Source of the DNA: Deinococcus planocerae | Lineage (GTDB): Bacteria > Deinococcota > Deinococci > Deinococcales > Deinococcaceae | NCBI RefSeq assembly: GCF_002869765.1 | Contig: NZ_PNOR01000046.1 | Location: 1 to 25,029, forward strand | Direction: 5' to 3' | DNA: 25,029 nucleotides | Part shown: piece by piece, positions 1 through 13,009 of the stretch | Layout of the letters: each line of letters begins with the position of its first letter | Numbering within the stretch: the first letter of the stretch is position 1 | Translations under genes and position numbers: made by a program | The notes under the pieces: model-generated | What the model saw: only the letters and a program-made list of their open reading frames with translations | Told to the model about the DNA's origin: nothing | The model's database searches: none

Positions 1-34
1 CGGGACAGCGAGGAGCGCATCTGCCAAAATACGA

Positions 35-80
<46 letters not shown>

Positions 81-103
81 CCCTGGGAGCGCTTTTTCGC
101 TAC

Positions 104-340
104 CTATTCAGGTGCAAGTTCTGAGTTCATCGCCTCATCCATGATCAGGGCGCCGATCTTGAACTGTCCGGGCGTGGCTTCGGAGCCGGGTTTGGCCTCG
201 ATCCCGCCGCTGCAATGACGGCCCGAGAAGGTGAAGGCGTGGGCGTCGATCCCCTGCCGCGCGGCCCGGTCGAGGGTCTGGGCGTAGGCGGGGGTGAGCA
301 GCAGCGCGAGGGCAAGCGGCAGAAGGCTTCTGGCAGGCAT
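104..340 (-). CDS. small secreted protein of unknown function (78 aa)
   Basis: Short ORF whose first 20 or so residues form a classic Sec signal peptide: Met-Pro-Ala-Arg, a Leu/Ala-rich core, then Ala-Tyr-Ala-Gln, with cleavage likely after AYA. The mature part is only about 58 residues with one cysteine, and I recognise no family. The start at 340 is chosen because it opens the signal peptide and because TACAGT lies six bases upstream (347-352), a leaderless-type arrangement. A longer version starting at 412 would put an arginine-rich stretch before the signal peptide and is unlikely. It follows herA on the same strand with an 88-base gap and appears to have its own promoter. Existence is fairly likely; function is unknown. 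Confidence 0.6.
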   Translation of the reverse strand: MPARSLLPLALALLLTPAYAQTLDRAARQGIDAHAFTFSGRHCSGGIEAKPGSEATPGQFKIGALIMDEAMNSELAPE

Positions 341-346
341 GGGGCG

Positions 347-352
347 ACTGTA
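347..352 (-). promoter_or_regulatory. TANNNT box for a leaderless start
   Basis: TACAGT on the minus strand, six bases before the ATG at 340. There is no Shine-Dalgarno between them, so transcription would start at or next to the start codon. Confidence 0.5.
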
Positions 353-392
353 GAGGGCGGGTCTGTCGTCTCCCCGGGCAGATGAGCGGCGT

Positions 393-408
393 TGGGGGTA
401 CACCCCCA
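393..408. other. tight GGGGG-TACA-CCCCC hairpin after herA
   Basis: Perfect inverted repeat with a four-base loop, 20-35 bases beyond the herA stop. It has no T-tract on either strand, so it is at best a weak terminator or a 3'-end stabiliser for the herA message. Confidence 0.35.
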
Positions 409-428
409 CCACTTCCTCAAGGTGCCGT

Positions 429-2260
<1,832 letters not shown>

Positions 2261-2264
<4 letters not shown>

Positions 2265-3286
2265 GCGACCACCCCGAGTTCTCTGGCAATATGAGCCCTT
2301 AAACGTCGGGTCACGAGGTCGGCGCTGCCCATCGCGCGGGTCATGGCGCTTTCTAACGCAGCGGTCGGGATCAGGTTCTGCGGGGCGCGGGGGTCCTTGT
2401 GCGCCCGGCTGGCGAGGCGGCACAGGAGATTGCCGCTGACGTTCGCCACCTCGCGCACGATGGGGGGCAGGAAGTCGGGCTCGTCGGGGGCGTACATCTC
2501 CAGCCGCATCACGCCGGACATGGGGTGCTGGTAGAAGGCCGCCTCGCACAGCCGGACGTACCAGATGAAGCGGGTATACGGGCTGTTGGCGTATTTCATG
2601 TGCAGAATCGGGGTCCGCTCGCCGGGCCGCAGTTCCGAGAGCAGCGAGGCCCGGTCGGCGGGCAGGTACTGGGTCTGCATCGTCTTCACGCAGCCGACGA
2701 CGGCGCCGCCGAGGTTCTTGGAGCGCAACGAGCCGTCCTGAATCGTCAGCGAGGTCAGGGCCTCCCGGTCGTCCTCCTCGGAGAAAGGCACCGCCGACGC
2801 CAGGCCGTGCGAGAGGTTCTGCTCCTCCGCTAGCATGACCTGTTGCAGCTTGTGGAGCGGCGCGAGGGGATCGGCGCTCTCGGTGACGATGGGGGTGTAT
2901 TGCAGCGTCCCCGTGTGCGGGTCGCGCGGCGAGAGGCGGTAGGGGTCCACCCGCAGCCCCGGCGCGTGGGCGAGGAGGCGCCGGGCCTTCACGTCGGTCA
3001 ACTCGGCCTGCCGCGAACCGTGCGGGCACATCCGCACCGCCCCCACCACGTAGGCCCCGAAACCGCCCATGCCCGCCTCGCCCGCCTCGTCCTCGATGAA
3101 GACGCGCGACTCCATCCGGCGCTTGCCGTCCACGACGTAGACCGTGTGCAGCCGCGCGGGCACGGGTTTGGCCGCTACCGCCGCCCAGCGCGGGGTCTCG
3201 ATGTCGATCAGGTCCCCCTCGAAGTGTTGCAGGCCGAGTTGCCCGCCCTCGATGTCCACCGGCCAGGGGTCAAGGCGAATGCGCAT
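2261..3286 (-). CDS. nurA: NurA 5'-3' nuclease
   Basis: 341-residue NurA-domain protein, partner nuclease of HerA. The N-terminal half carries the acidic active-site region, with [12 protein letters not shown] around residues 49-60 (Asp53, Glu59). The C-terminal half ends in a helix-rich stretch. The start at 3286 is chosen over 3295 because TAGAAT sits exactly seven bases upstream and no Shine-Dalgarno fits either ATG. The stop overlaps the herA GTG. It lies downstream of a Crp-family gene on the same strand, but a strong terminator separates them, so nurA-herA is probably its own transcript. Upstream are a heptamer repeat and an inverted repeat that could bind a regulator. Confidence 0.9.
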
Positions 3287-3293
3287 GGGGGGC

Positions 3294-3299
3294 ATTCTA
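3294..3299 (-). promoter_or_regulatory. TANNNT box for leaderless nurA
   Basis: TAGAAT, seven bases before the nurA ATG at 3286. No clear -35 element was found at 16-18 bases upstream. Confidence 0.6.
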
Positions 3300-3309
3300 C
3301 GGTCGGGGT

Positions 3310-3337
3310 CGTGGACCGTGGAGCGTAGATCGTAGGG
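3310..3337. repeat. four tandem heptamers, CGTRGRN
   Basis: The units are CGTGGAC, CGTGGAG, CGTAGAT and CGTAGGG, in perfect 7-base register. They lie 10 bases upstream of the nurA TAGAAT box. Confidence 0.7.
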
Positions 3338-3359
3338 AAAGGCGGTTCCTCTACGCTCC
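3320..3359. repeat. inverted repeat upstream of nurA
   Basis: Arms GGAGCGTAG (3320-3328) and CTACGCTCC (3351-3359) are nine perfect base pairs around a 22-base spacer. The left arm overlaps the heptamer repeat and falls where a -35 region or activator site of nurA would be. Confidence 0.6.
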
Positions 3360-3393
3360 AAAAGAAAAGCGCCCGGCTCCCATCACCGGACGC
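3360..3393 (-). terminator. intrinsic terminator of the crp-family gene
   Basis: On the minus strand the stem is GCGTCCGG/CCGGGCGC (one G-T pair) with a 9-base loop, followed by TTTTCTTTT. It begins about 19 bases after the stop codon at 3412. Confidence 0.85.
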
Positions 3394-3411
3394 CCGCCGT
3401 TCCCCCCGTTC

Positions 3412-4035
3412 TCAGCCGTGATACCCGCTCAGCTCGCGCAGCCGCGCCTCGTCGGTCAGGGTCAGGCAGCGGTAGGCGGGGGTGAGCAGCCCGTCGTCGC
3501 GCATCTCGCCGATGAGTTTGGACACGCTCTCACGGGTGGCGCCGGTACCCTCAGCGATCAGTTCGTGCGTGGCCCGGACGTAGCGCAGGCCGCCCTCGTG
3601 GACGCCGCCCAGGCTGGAGTCGGCGAGGCTCAGCAGGTAGCGGGCGATGCGCTCGCGCAGTTCACCGTCCTGGATGTGCACGCCGTCGTTCATCACCCGC
3701 TGGAGCTGGGCGCTGAGGCTGCGGGTGACCTCCCACAACTCGGCGGCACTGAGGTGCTGGATGTGAATGGGGGTGAGCGCGGCGTCGGTCAGGGCGATCA
3801 TCTGGTGGCTGCGCGGCAGACCGTGCAGGGTCTCCTCGCCGAAGATGTCGCCGGGCAGCACGTGGCGCACGGTGAGGTTGCGGCCCTGGGGCGTCAGGCG
3901 CACCGCGCGCAGCAGGCCGCTGTCGAGCCGGTAGAGGGTGGGGGCCGGGTCGCCCGCGTAGTACAGCGTGTCGCCACGGCGCAGGGGCCTGCTGCGAAGG
4001 TCGGAACTGACCGAGGGGGTGCTGTACAACGTCAT
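3412..4035 (-). CDS. Crp/Fnr-family transcription regulator
   Basis: 207 residues. A cyclic-nucleotide-binding-like beta-roll covers about 15-110, with the phosphate-binding cassette visible as GDIFGEE (62-68) followed by Arg75-Ser76, spaced slightly tighter than in E. coli CRP. A linking helix follows, then a winged HTH at about 154-182 with [12 protein letters not shown] as the recognition helix. There is no N-terminal cysteine cluster, so it is not an oxygen-sensing FNR. The start is supported by AAGGAG six bases before the ATG. It could correspond to DdrI, the CRP-type regulator of Deinococcus stress responses, but I cannot confirm orthology. It probably has its own promoter and terminator; repeated AAGGTT/AACCTT half-sites upstream suggest regulation. 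Confidence 0.9.
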   Translation of the reverse strand: MTLYSTPSVSSDLRSRPLRRGDTLYYAGDPAPTLYRLDSGLLRAVRLTPQGRNLTVRHVLPGDIFGEETLHGLPRSHQMIALTDAALTPIHIQHLSAAELWEVTRSLSAQLQRVMNDGVHIQDGELRERIARYLLSLADSSLGGVHEGGLRYVRATHELIAEGTGATRESVSKLIGEMRDDGLLTPAYRCLTLTDEARLRELSGYHG

Positions 4036-4099
4036 GGCTCACTCCTTGAAACAGGGCAGGTCGGCGAGGCGGCAGGCGGCGAGATCCCGAAACGCCCGG

Positions 4100-4127
4100 A
4101 CTGTACAAGGTTTGTCCAACCTTTGAA
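4100..4127 (-). promoter_or_regulatory. possible promoter of the crp-family gene
   Basis: TTCAAA (4122-4127) and TACAGT (4100-4105), spaced 16 bases on the minus strand. This gives a 5' leader of roughly 55 bases. The match to consensus is moderate. Confidence 0.4.
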
Positions 4128-4131
4128 GGTT
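4107..4131. promoter_or_regulatory. operator-like cluster AAGGTT-AACCTT-AAGGTT
   Basis: Three half-sites in alternating orientation: AAGGTT (4107-4112), AACCTT (4118-4123) and AAGGTT (4126-4131). The last two form a perfect 14-base palindrome. They span the proposed -35/-10 interval. The included 15-mer at 4111-4125 recurs, with one change, at 5315-5329. Confidence 0.5.
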
Positions 4132-4342
4132 CAGGTCGAACATTATGAAGTCCTTTATAAGGCGGGGGAGTCGGAGGCGCTCACGGAGGCAGCGCCGGGA
4201 CCGCGTGAGCAAGGGGCTTTCCCCTTTCTTCGTTTGACGTTGACCTACTTAAGTCTATTGAGGGAGCGCCGTGCCCTCACCGTTCCTTCATGCCCCAACG
4301 ATTGGGACGCAAGGCAGGCGGGGCTCCGGGCAGCCAGGCCGC
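4132..4342. other. intergenic stretch between crp-family gene and deacetylase-like gene
   Basis: No credible ORF. It contains one hairpin, AAGGGG-CTTT-CCCCTT (4211-4226), followed on the plus strand by a pyrimidine-rich run. This may help end the deacetylase transcript but lacks a good T-tract on that strand. A, T-rich bases at 4143-4160 form an imperfect dyad. Confidence 0.4.
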
Positions 4343-5266
4343 TTAACCGAACACCTCCAGGCCGTCGAGCACGACGCTGGCGTGGGCCTCGACGGTGAGG
4401 GCGTGGTCGCGGTTGTAGCCGCCCGCCATCATGGTCACGACGGGAAGGTCCGCCCCCCGCGCCCAGGTCAGCACGGCCTGGTTGCGCTCGCGCACGCCGT
4501 CCAGCGTCAAGGAGAAGCGCCCGAAGCGGTCCCCGGCGAGCACGTCCGCCCCCGCGAGGTAGAGCAGGAGGTCAGGGCGGAAGGCGTCCAGCGCAGGGAG
4601 GACCGACTCCCGCAACACCCGCAGGTACTCGGCGTCGGTCACCCCGTCGGGCAGGCCGAGGTCGAGGCTGCTTGTCTCCTTGCGAAAGGGGTAGTTACGC
4701 TCGCCGTGGACGCTGAGGGTGAAGGCCCGCTCTTCCCCGGCGAGGAGGGCCGCCGTGCCGTTGCCCTGGTGCACGTCGAGGTCGAGGACGGCGACCCGCT
4801 TCGCCCACCCCTCGTCGAGCACGAGGCGGGTGAGGATGGCGGCGTCGTTGACGAGACAAAACCCCTCGGCGCGGTCGGCGAAGGCGTGGTGGGTGCCGCC
4901 CGCGAGGTTGGCCCCCCAGCCGCACTCCAGCGCGTCGTGCAGGGCCGCGAGGCTGCCGCCCGCCGCCCGCCGCGCCCGCTCGACCACCCCGGGGCTCCAC
5001 GGCAGCCCGAAGGCGCGCTGCTCGGCGGCGCTGACCTCCCCCCGCCGCCAGCGCCGCAGCCACGCCGGGTCGTGGACCCGGGCGGCGTCGGCCCAGCGCA
5101 GGGCGGGCGTCTCCAGCACGGGGAGGAGTCCGAAGAGGCGGTCCCGGACGCCCGCGTACTTGTACGCCGGGAAACGGTGGCCTTCCGGCAGCGGGAAGGT
5201 GTACGAGGCGGGGGTGTAGGCCCGGAAGGGGTGGGAGAAGGCGGGGGCGGAGACGGGAACGGTCAC
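4343..5266 (-). CDS. histone-deacetylase-superfamily amidohydrolase
   Basis: 307 residues with the HDAC/acetoin-utilisation/acetylpolyamine hydrolase fold. Visible motifs are HRFPAYKY (30-37), the catalytic His pair in GGTHHAF (126-127), Zn ligands Asp164 and His166 in [10 protein letters not shown], Asp241 in AGADVLAGD, and the C-terminal AGGY tyrosine. It should hydrolyse an N-acetyl group using Zn; the substrate (acetyl-lysine, acetylpolyamine or another) cannot be read from the sequence. The GTG at 5266 is preferred because the conserved region begins just after it; a GTG at 5314 is possible. No good Shine-Dalgarno is seen. The gene diverges from the PfkB kinase, and an operator-like inverted repeat lies between them. 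Confidence 0.88.
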   Translation of the reverse strand: MTVPVSAPAFSHPFRAYTPASYTFPLPEGHRFPAYKYAGVRDRLFGLLPVLETPALRWADAARVHDPAWLRRWRRGEVSAAEQRAFGLPWSPGVVERARRAAGGSLAALHDALECGWGANLAGGTHHAFADRAEGFCLVNDAAILTRLVLDEGWAKRVAVLDLDVHQGNGTAALLAGEERAFTLSVHGERNYPFRKETSSLDLGLPDGVTDAEYLRVLRESVLPALDAFRPDLLLYLAGADVLAGDRFGRFSLTLDGVRERNQAVLTWARGADLPVVTMMAGGYNRDHALTVEAHASVVLDGLEVFG

Positions 5267-5314
5267 CCCGGCAGTCTCAGCCAGAGGGGACGCGGATGCA
5301 GGGCCACCCGCCAC

Positions 5315-5339
5315 TTTGTCCGACCTTTGTTCAAGGTCG
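5315..5339. promoter_or_regulatory. operator-like inverted repeat in the deacetylase/kinase divergent region
   Basis: CGACCTT (5321-5327), five-base spacer, AAGGTCG (5333-5339): a perfect 7-base dyad. The 15-mer at 5315-5329 matches 4111-4125 upstream of the crp-family gene at 14 of 15 positions, in the same orientation relative to the minus-strand gene. Confidence 0.5.
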
Positions 5340-5405
5340 TGTCTGTTCTGCTCCCCGCCGTCACACGTCCAGCCGAGCGGGCGGGGTGTGGGAAGCCCGC
5401 TGCTT

Positions 5406-5411
5406 TACTCT
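5406..5411 (+). promoter_or_regulatory. TANNNT box for the leaderless PfkB kinase
   Basis: TACTCT, seven bases before the ATG at 5419, with no Shine-Dalgarno between. Confidence 0.6.
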
Positions 5412-5418
5412 GTGCCCG

Positions 5419-6339
5419 ATGACGAGCCCCGCCCAACTCCCCTCCATCGTGAGCGCCGGGGAGGCGCTGACCGACCTCGTGACCGCCGGAGAGAACCGCT
5501 GGGTGGCCCATCCCGGCGGGGCCGGGTGGAACGTCGCGCGGGCCTGCGCGCGGCTGGGGCTCTCCAGCGCCTTCGCGGGCGCGGTCGGGCAGGACAACTT
5601 CGGGGACGACCTCACGGCGGCGAGCGAGGCGGCGGGGCTCGACTTGCGTTTCCTCCAGCGGGTGCCCGCGCCCACCCTGCTCGCGGTGGTGTACCGGCTC
5701 ACGCCACCCGCCTACCGCTTCCTGGGCGAGAACAGCGCCGACCTGCACTTCGACCCCACCCGGTTGCCCGAAGGGTGGTTGGCCTCGGCCCGCTGGCTGC
5801 ATGTCGGCGGCATCAGCCTGAGCCGCTGGCCTCTGGCGGACACGCTGCTCGGCGTCATCCAATCGGCGAAGGCCGCGGGGGTGAGGGTCAGCTTCGACCC
5901 CAACGCGCGCATCACCCACCGTCACCCGGATTACCCGGCGGTCTTCCGGCGCGTCGCGGGGCTGAGCGACCTGATGAAGCTCAGCGACGAGGACCTCGCC
6001 TTCTTCTTCCCGGGGAAGTCGGAGGACGACGCCCTGCGGGAGTTGCGCGGCATGAACGCCCGCCGCCCCATCGTGATCACGCGCGGGGCGCAGGGGGCGA
6101 CCCTCTACCAGCCCGCCGGACGTGCCGACCTCCCCGCCGCGCCCGTCACGGTGGCGGACACGGTGGGGGCCGGAGACGCCCTGTGCGCGGGGTTGCTCGT
6201 GAGCGCGACCGAGCGACCGGACGCGCTGTGGACCGAACACCTGCGAATGGGCCTGCGCGCCGCCGCCGCCGCCTGCGCCCGCCCCGGGGCCTACGCCCCC
6301 ACCCGTGAGGACCTGGAGGCGGTGGCGCTGCCGGGGTGA
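5419..6339 (+). CDS. PfkB-family carbohydrate kinase (fructokinase-like)
   Basis: 306 residues of the ribokinase/PfkB family, ATP-dependent kinases of sugars or nucleosides. The N-terminal substrate motif is [17 protein letters not shown] (around 31-47). The C-terminal signature is DTVGAGDAL, with Gly250-Ala-Gly-Asp253 forming the anion hole and Asp253 as catalytic base. The start at 5419 is supported by the TACTCT box seven bases upstream; the in-frame region before it is not conserved-looking. It resembles bacterial fructokinases, but the specificity is inferred and could be another ketose or 2-keto-3-deoxygluconate. It ends 10 bases before the end of a convergent secreted-protein gene. Confidence 0.88.
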   Translation: MTSPAQLPSIVSAGEALTDLVTAGENRWVAHPGGAGWNVARACARLGLSSAFAGAVGQDNFGDDLTAASEAAGLDLRFLQRVPAPTLLAVVYRLTPPAYRFLGENSADLHFDPTRLPEGWLASARWLHVGGISLSRWPLADTLLGVIQSAKAAGVRVSFDPNARITHRHPDYPAVFRRVAGLSDLMKLSDEDLAFFFPGKSEDDALRELRGMNARRPIVITRGAQGATLYQPAGRADLPAAPVTVADTVGAGDALCAGLLVSATERPDALWTEHLRMGLRAAAAACARPGAYAPTREDLEAVALPG

Positions 6340-6349
6340 CGAAGGAGGT

Positions 6350-6865
6350 TCAGCCCGGGCACAGTCCCCGGCGCAAGGACTCCACGCGGAGGTTGGGCTG
6401 CCGCCGCAGTTCGGTGACGTACCCGGGGCGGCGGATACCCGTCTCGCGCAGCAGGCGACCCCGCGCGTCGTACTCGGCGGCGAGGTTGTACCGCACGCCG
6501 GAAGGACCCGAGGCGCGGCCAGTCGCGTAGCGCAGCCTTCCGGCGGCGTCGTAGTACCCCGTGAACTGCACGTGATTGCCCAGCACGGCGCGGCGATACC
6601 GCACGATGCGCGGCGTGTTCCGCACGTCGGCGAGCACCGTCAGGCGCACCCGGCCCGCGCGGTCGGCGCAGCGCCGGGAAACCCGCAGCGGATGGAGCAG
6701 GCCCGTGCGCTCCAGAAGCCGCACCTGCGCCGTCTCCCGGGCGACGAGCACCCGCGCCTGCTGGAGGGCCGTGGTCTGCCGGGGAAGCGTCTGGGCCGAG
6801 GCAGGCGGGAGGGCAGCGACGAGCAGCAAGGGAGCGAGGGTCGCGGCCAGGCTGCGGGGATTCAT
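6350..6865 (-). CDS. secreted protein of unknown function (171 aa)
   Basis: The N-terminus is a clear Sec signal peptide ending Pro-Pro-Ala-Ser-Ala-Gln, with cleavage likely after ASA near residue 24. The mature part is basic, with two cysteines that could pair, and includes YDAAGRLRYATG and YDARGRLLRETG. These resemble single YD/RHS-type strand repeats, suggesting a small beta-sheet domain. I recognise no named family. A strong AGGAGG lies upstream but only one or two bases from the ATG, closer than usual. It lies 51 bases downstream of the mutase gene on the same strand with no terminator seen, so it may be co-transcribed. Confidence 0.7.
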   Translation of the reverse strand: MNPRSLAATLAPLLLVAALPPASAQTLPRQTTALQQARVLVARETAQVRLLERTGLLHPLRVSRRCADRAGRVRLTVLADVRNTPRIVRYRRAVLGNHVQFTGYYDAAGRLRYATGRASGPSGVRYNLAAEYDARGRLLRETGIRRPGYVTELRRQPNLRVESLRRGLCPG

Positions 6866-6916
6866 TCCTCCTTTTACCCGATGGAAGGAGCGCTGTGGTG
6901 CGTCCCGCTTTCAATC

Positions 6917-9067
<2,151 letters not shown>

Positions 9068-9234
9068 GGGGCCTCCGTGGGTGTTGGAGCCATGATGCCA
9101 CGCACGGGGCAAACGGGCGTTCGGTGAATGGGGATGCGGGACGACCCTCCCGGGTGCTCAGGCCGGACGGGGAACCCACACCGGGTGCGCCGACCTCGCC
9201 AGCACACATTTCTCTCATCCTCGCCCCAACCCTT

Positions 9235-9240
9235 TAGAAT
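9235..9240 (+). promoter_or_regulatory. TANNNT box for leaderless rpe
   Basis: TAGAAT, seven bases before GTG 9248. It overlaps the in-frame ATG at 9239, which argues that the GTG and not the ATG is the start. Confidence 0.6.
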
Positions 9241-9247
9241 GTGGGGC

Positions 9248-9931
9248 GTGACTGCCTCTTCCCAGTTTTCGGCCCGCGCGGGAGGCGTCAAGCTCGCTCC
9301 CAGCCTGCTCGCCTGCGACTTCACCCGGCTCGGCGAGGAGCTGGCGAACATCGCCGGGGCCGACTACGCGCACGTGGACGTGATGGACGGGCTGTTCGTG
9401 CCCAACATCTCCTTCGGGCTGCCCATTTTGAGCGCGGCGCGGCGGGCGACCAGCCTCTTCCTCGACGTTCACCTGATGATCGAGCGCCCCGAGCGTTACC
9501 TGCGCGACTTCGCGGAGGCGGGGGCCGACGGCCTGACCGTCCACGTCGAGGCGACCCCACACATTCACCGCGCCGTGCAGAACATCCGCGAACTCGGCAA
9601 ACGGGCGGGCGTGACCCTGAATCCCGGCACGCCGCTGGAGGCCGTGCGCCCGGTCCTCGGGGACGTGGACCTCGTGCTCGTGATGAGCGTGAATCCCGGC
9701 TTCGGGGGGCAGAAGTTCATCCCGGAGAGCGTCGAGCGCATTCGGACCCTGCGGCGCTGGCTGGACGAGATAGGCAGCGGGGCCGAGCTGGAGGTGGACG
9801 GCGGGGTTACGCCCGAGAACGCCCGTCTGCTCGCGGACGCGGGGGCGACCGTCCTGGTGGCGGGCAGCAGCGTCTTCGGGCCGAGCGGGGCGGCAGCGGG
9901 GCTGCGAAGACTGCGGGAGGCGCTGTCGTGA
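9248..9931 (+). CDS. rpe: ribulose-phosphate 3-epimerase
   Basis: 227 residues, the normal family size. It interconverts ribulose-5-phosphate and xylulose-5-phosphate in the pentose phosphate pathway. All metal and catalytic blocks are visible: LAPSLLACDF near the N-terminus, HVDVMDGLFVPNISFG (His42, Asp44), DVHLMI (His75), MSVNPGFGGQKF, and VDGGV with Asp184, ending with the phosphate-binding AGSSVFG. The GTG at 9248 is chosen because TAGAAT stands seven bases upstream; the ATG nine bases earlier overlaps that box. The gene diverges from methylmalonyl-CoA mutase across about 180 bases. Confidence 0.96.
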   Translation: MTASSQFSARAGGVKLAPSLLACDFTRLGEELANIAGADYAHVDVMDGLFVPNISFGLPILSAARRATSLFLDVHLMIERPERYLRDFAEAGADGLTVHVEATPHIHRAVQNIRELGKRAGVTLNPGTPLEAVRPVLGDVDLVLVMSVNPGFGGQKFIPESVERIRTLRRWLDEIGSGAELEVDGGVTPENARLLADAGATVLVAGSSVFGPSGAAAGLRRLREALS

Positions 9932-9951
9932 TACGGATTCTGCTGCGTTTC

Positions 9952-9980
9952 GGACTTCCCAGGAAATCGCCGGAAAGTCC
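9952..9980. other. hairpin after rpe
   Basis: GGACTTcCC pairs with GGaAAGTCC (one mismatch) around an 11-base loop, about 20 bases after the rpe stop. There is no T-run, so it is not a standard terminator. Confidence 0.4.
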
Positions 9981-10023
9981 TCCACTCCTCAGAACCCGTC
10001 CTTGCTCCTTCTCCCTTCGGTCG

Positions 10024-10055
10024 GGAACTATCCGTGAAAAGATACGGGTAGTTCC
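10024..10055 (+). promoter_or_regulatory. 12-bp hairpin abutting the Shine-Dalgarno of the comB-like gene
   Basis: GGAACTATCCGT (10024-10035), 8-base loop, ACGGGTAGTTCC (10044-10055): twelve pairs with one G-T. The GGAGG ribosome-binding site (10056-10060) follows immediately, so folding could affect initiation. As DNA it is also a near-perfect dyad. Confidence 0.55.
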
Positions 10056-10064
10056 GGAGGTCCT

Positions 10065-10784
10065 ATGAGGCTGCGGGTGGACCTCCTGCCGCACGGCAAT
10101 TACCCGGACGTGGTGCTCGTGGTGGACGTGCTGCGGGCCACGACGACCGCCGTGCCGTACCTCGAACGCGGGGCGGACGCGTTGCTCCTGACCGCCACGC
10201 CGGAGGTCGCGCTGAGCCTGCGGGAGAGCAGTCCCGGCGTCCTCCTCGGCGGGGAGCGGGGCGGGCTGCCCATCCCCGGCTTCGACTTCGGCATCAGCCC
10301 GGTCGAGGCCGCGGCGCAGAACTTCACGGGCAAGACGGTGGTGATGAACACGACGAACGGCACCGGGGCCGCGCACGTCGCCGCCGAGACGGGGAAGCAC
10401 GTCCTGCTCGCCGCCCTCACGAACGCCCACGCCGCCTCCCGCCGAGCCCGCGCGCTCGCCACCGAGGAGATCGCCATCGTCTGCGCGGGGACGGACGGGC
10501 GGGTCGGGCTGGAGGACGTCTACGCCGCCGGGGTGATGGCCGAGTACCTGCTGGCGATGGGCGGCTTTTCCGTCGACGACGGCACCCGCATCGCCCTGAC
10601 GGTGAGGCGCAACGCGGGCAATCCCATCGAGGCCCTGTCGAGCAGCGGGCACGGGCAGGCGCTCGCCGGGCTGGGGCTGGGGGACGACGTGCGGCACGCC
10701 GCCCAGGTCAGCACGAGCACGCTGGTGCCGGTGTTGAGCCAGGGTGCGGGCACGCCTGGAACGCTGCGCTTCGTGGCGGGGTGA
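10065..10784 (+). CDS. 2-phosphosulfolactate phosphatase family protein (ComB-like)
   Basis: 239 residues. ComB family hallmarks are [10 protein letters not shown] (19-28), [17 protein letters not shown], and MNTTNGTGA. ComB is a Mg-dependent phosphatase that releases sulfolactate from 2-phosphosulfolactate on the coenzyme M route. Bacterial members are widespread without coenzyme M, so the real substrate here may be a different phospho-acid. The start has GGAGG four bases upstream. It sits between rpe and the carboxynorspermidine decarboxylase gene, but the latter has its own promoter box, so there is no firm operon link. Family is secure; substrate is inferred. Confidence 0.87.
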   Translation: MRLRVDLLPHGNYPDVVLVVDVLRATTTAVPYLERGADALLLTATPEVALSLRESSPGVLLGGERGGLPIPGFDFGISPVEAAAQNFTGKTVVMNTTNGTGAAHVAAETGKHVLLAALTNAHAASRRARALATEEIAIVCAGTDGRVGLEDVYAAGVMAEYLLAMGGFSVDDGTRIALTVRRNAGNPIEALSSSGHGQALAGLGLGDDVRHAAQVSTSTLVPVLSQGAGTPGTLRFVAG

Positions 10785-10823
10785 GGGGCGGTCCCCGTAA
10801 CGGTGTCCCCCGCCCCCACCCGT

Positions 10824-10829
10824 TACCCT
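10824..10829 (+). promoter_or_regulatory. TANNNT box for leaderless nspC
   Basis: TACCCT, seven bases before the ATG at 10837, with only GTCCCCC between. Confidence 0.6.
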
Positions 10830-10836
10830 GTCCCCC

Positions 10837-12066
<1,230 letters not shown>

Positions 12067-12069
12067 GCG

Positions 12070-12947
12070 TCACGCCGTCTCCGGCCCCGGTCCCTCCGCC
12101 TCGAACTCCGGGCGGGCCGACCGGGGCCGCTTGCCATCCACATCCGTGAACCCGTACTCCCCCGCGAGTTCCGCCGCGACAAGCACCTGTCCCGTGCGGT
12201 CGAGGACGCCAGGATCGGCGGCGAGGTGGGCGACGGCGCGGCCCAGGAACTGCGGCGACTCCGAGTTGGAGAGGTCGAAGGCCCCCTCGGCGAGCAGCAC
12301 GCCCTCGGTGCGGACGAGGCCGGGGTAGAGCGACACGGCAGCGACCCGGTGGGGGCGCAGGTGGTTGGCGAAGGCCTCCACCATCCGGTCGTCCGCGTTC
12401 TTGGCGAGCAAGTAGGGGACGTTCTCGCTGCCCCGGTGCCGCTGCCCCGCGAAGAAGCTGATGTTGACGACGAGCCCCCGGGCCGCGATCAGGAGGGGCG
12501 CGGCGAGCGCGGTGGTGACGTAGTGCGCCCGCACCCCCGCTTCGAACATGTCGTTCCAGAGCGCGAGGGGTTGCTCCCAAAAAGGGGCCCCCCACGTCTG
12601 CCCGCGCTCGTCCCAGCGGTGCAGGCCCTCGTAGCCGCCCCAGACGTTGTTCACGAGCACGTCGAGGGAGCCGTGTTCTTCCCCAATCCGCTCGACTACC
12701 GCCCGGGTCTGGGCGTCGTCGCGGTGGTCGCACTGGACGGGGACGCCCTGTCCGCCGAGCGTCGTCACCTCCTCCGCCGTCTCCTCCAGGCTGCCCGCCA
12801 GGAAGGGCATCTCGGGGGGCGCCCGGCGAGGGTGCGGCCCGTCACGTACACCGTCGCCCCGGCCTCCCCCAGCCCCAGGGCCACCCCGCGCCCGACCCCC
12901 CGGCTGGCCCCGGTGACGAGGGCGACCCTTCCGCGAGGTGTAGACAT
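12070..12947 (-). pseudogene. short-chain dehydrogenase (DHRS1-like), split by a one-base frameshift
   Basis: The N-terminal NAD(P)-binding half (VALVTGASRGVGRG through YVTGRTLAG) and the rest of the protein lie in different frames. They join if one C is added to a six-C run (plus-strand G6 at 12814-12819), giving about 292 residues. The second frame carries the NNVWGG turn, an ISFF strand serine, the catalytic Tyr-x-x-x-Lys in YLLAKNA, and LYPGLVRTE. The FWEQPLALWNDMF and YPGLVRTE segments resemble the DHRS1 group; substrate is unknown. The start at 12947 has TAGGTT five bases upstream. The run makes a sequencing error plausible; otherwise this is a recent inactivation or a slippage site. 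Both halves otherwise look intact. Confidence 0.85.
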
Positions 12948-12952
12948 AGGGC

Positions 12953-12958
12953 AACCTA
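12953..12958 (-). promoter_or_regulatory. TANNNT box upstream of the dehydrogenase
   Basis: TAGGTT, five bases before the ATG at 12947, slightly closer than the other boxes in this window. Confidence 0.45.
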
Positions 12959-12976
12959 GCAGCCGGGGCGGGACCC

Positions 12977-13009
12977 AAAAGAAACGTCCCGCCACTCCCG
13001 GCGGGGACG
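12977..13009 (-). terminator. intrinsic terminator ahead of the dehydrogenase promoter
   Basis: On the minus strand CGTCCCCGCC, 6-base loop, GGCGGGACG (one bulge), then TTTCTTTT. It ends about 20 bases before the dehydrogenase box. The nearest upstream minus-strand gene stops at 13324, so the terminated message has a roughly 315-base tail or is a separate RNA. Confidence 0.75.

Noticed and set aside
4143..4160. TTATG...ATAA dyad resembling the Deinococcus radiation/desiccation response motif
   Set aside because: The spacing is one base too long and the central bases do not match the 17-base palindrome; the right arm is TATAA, not CATAA.
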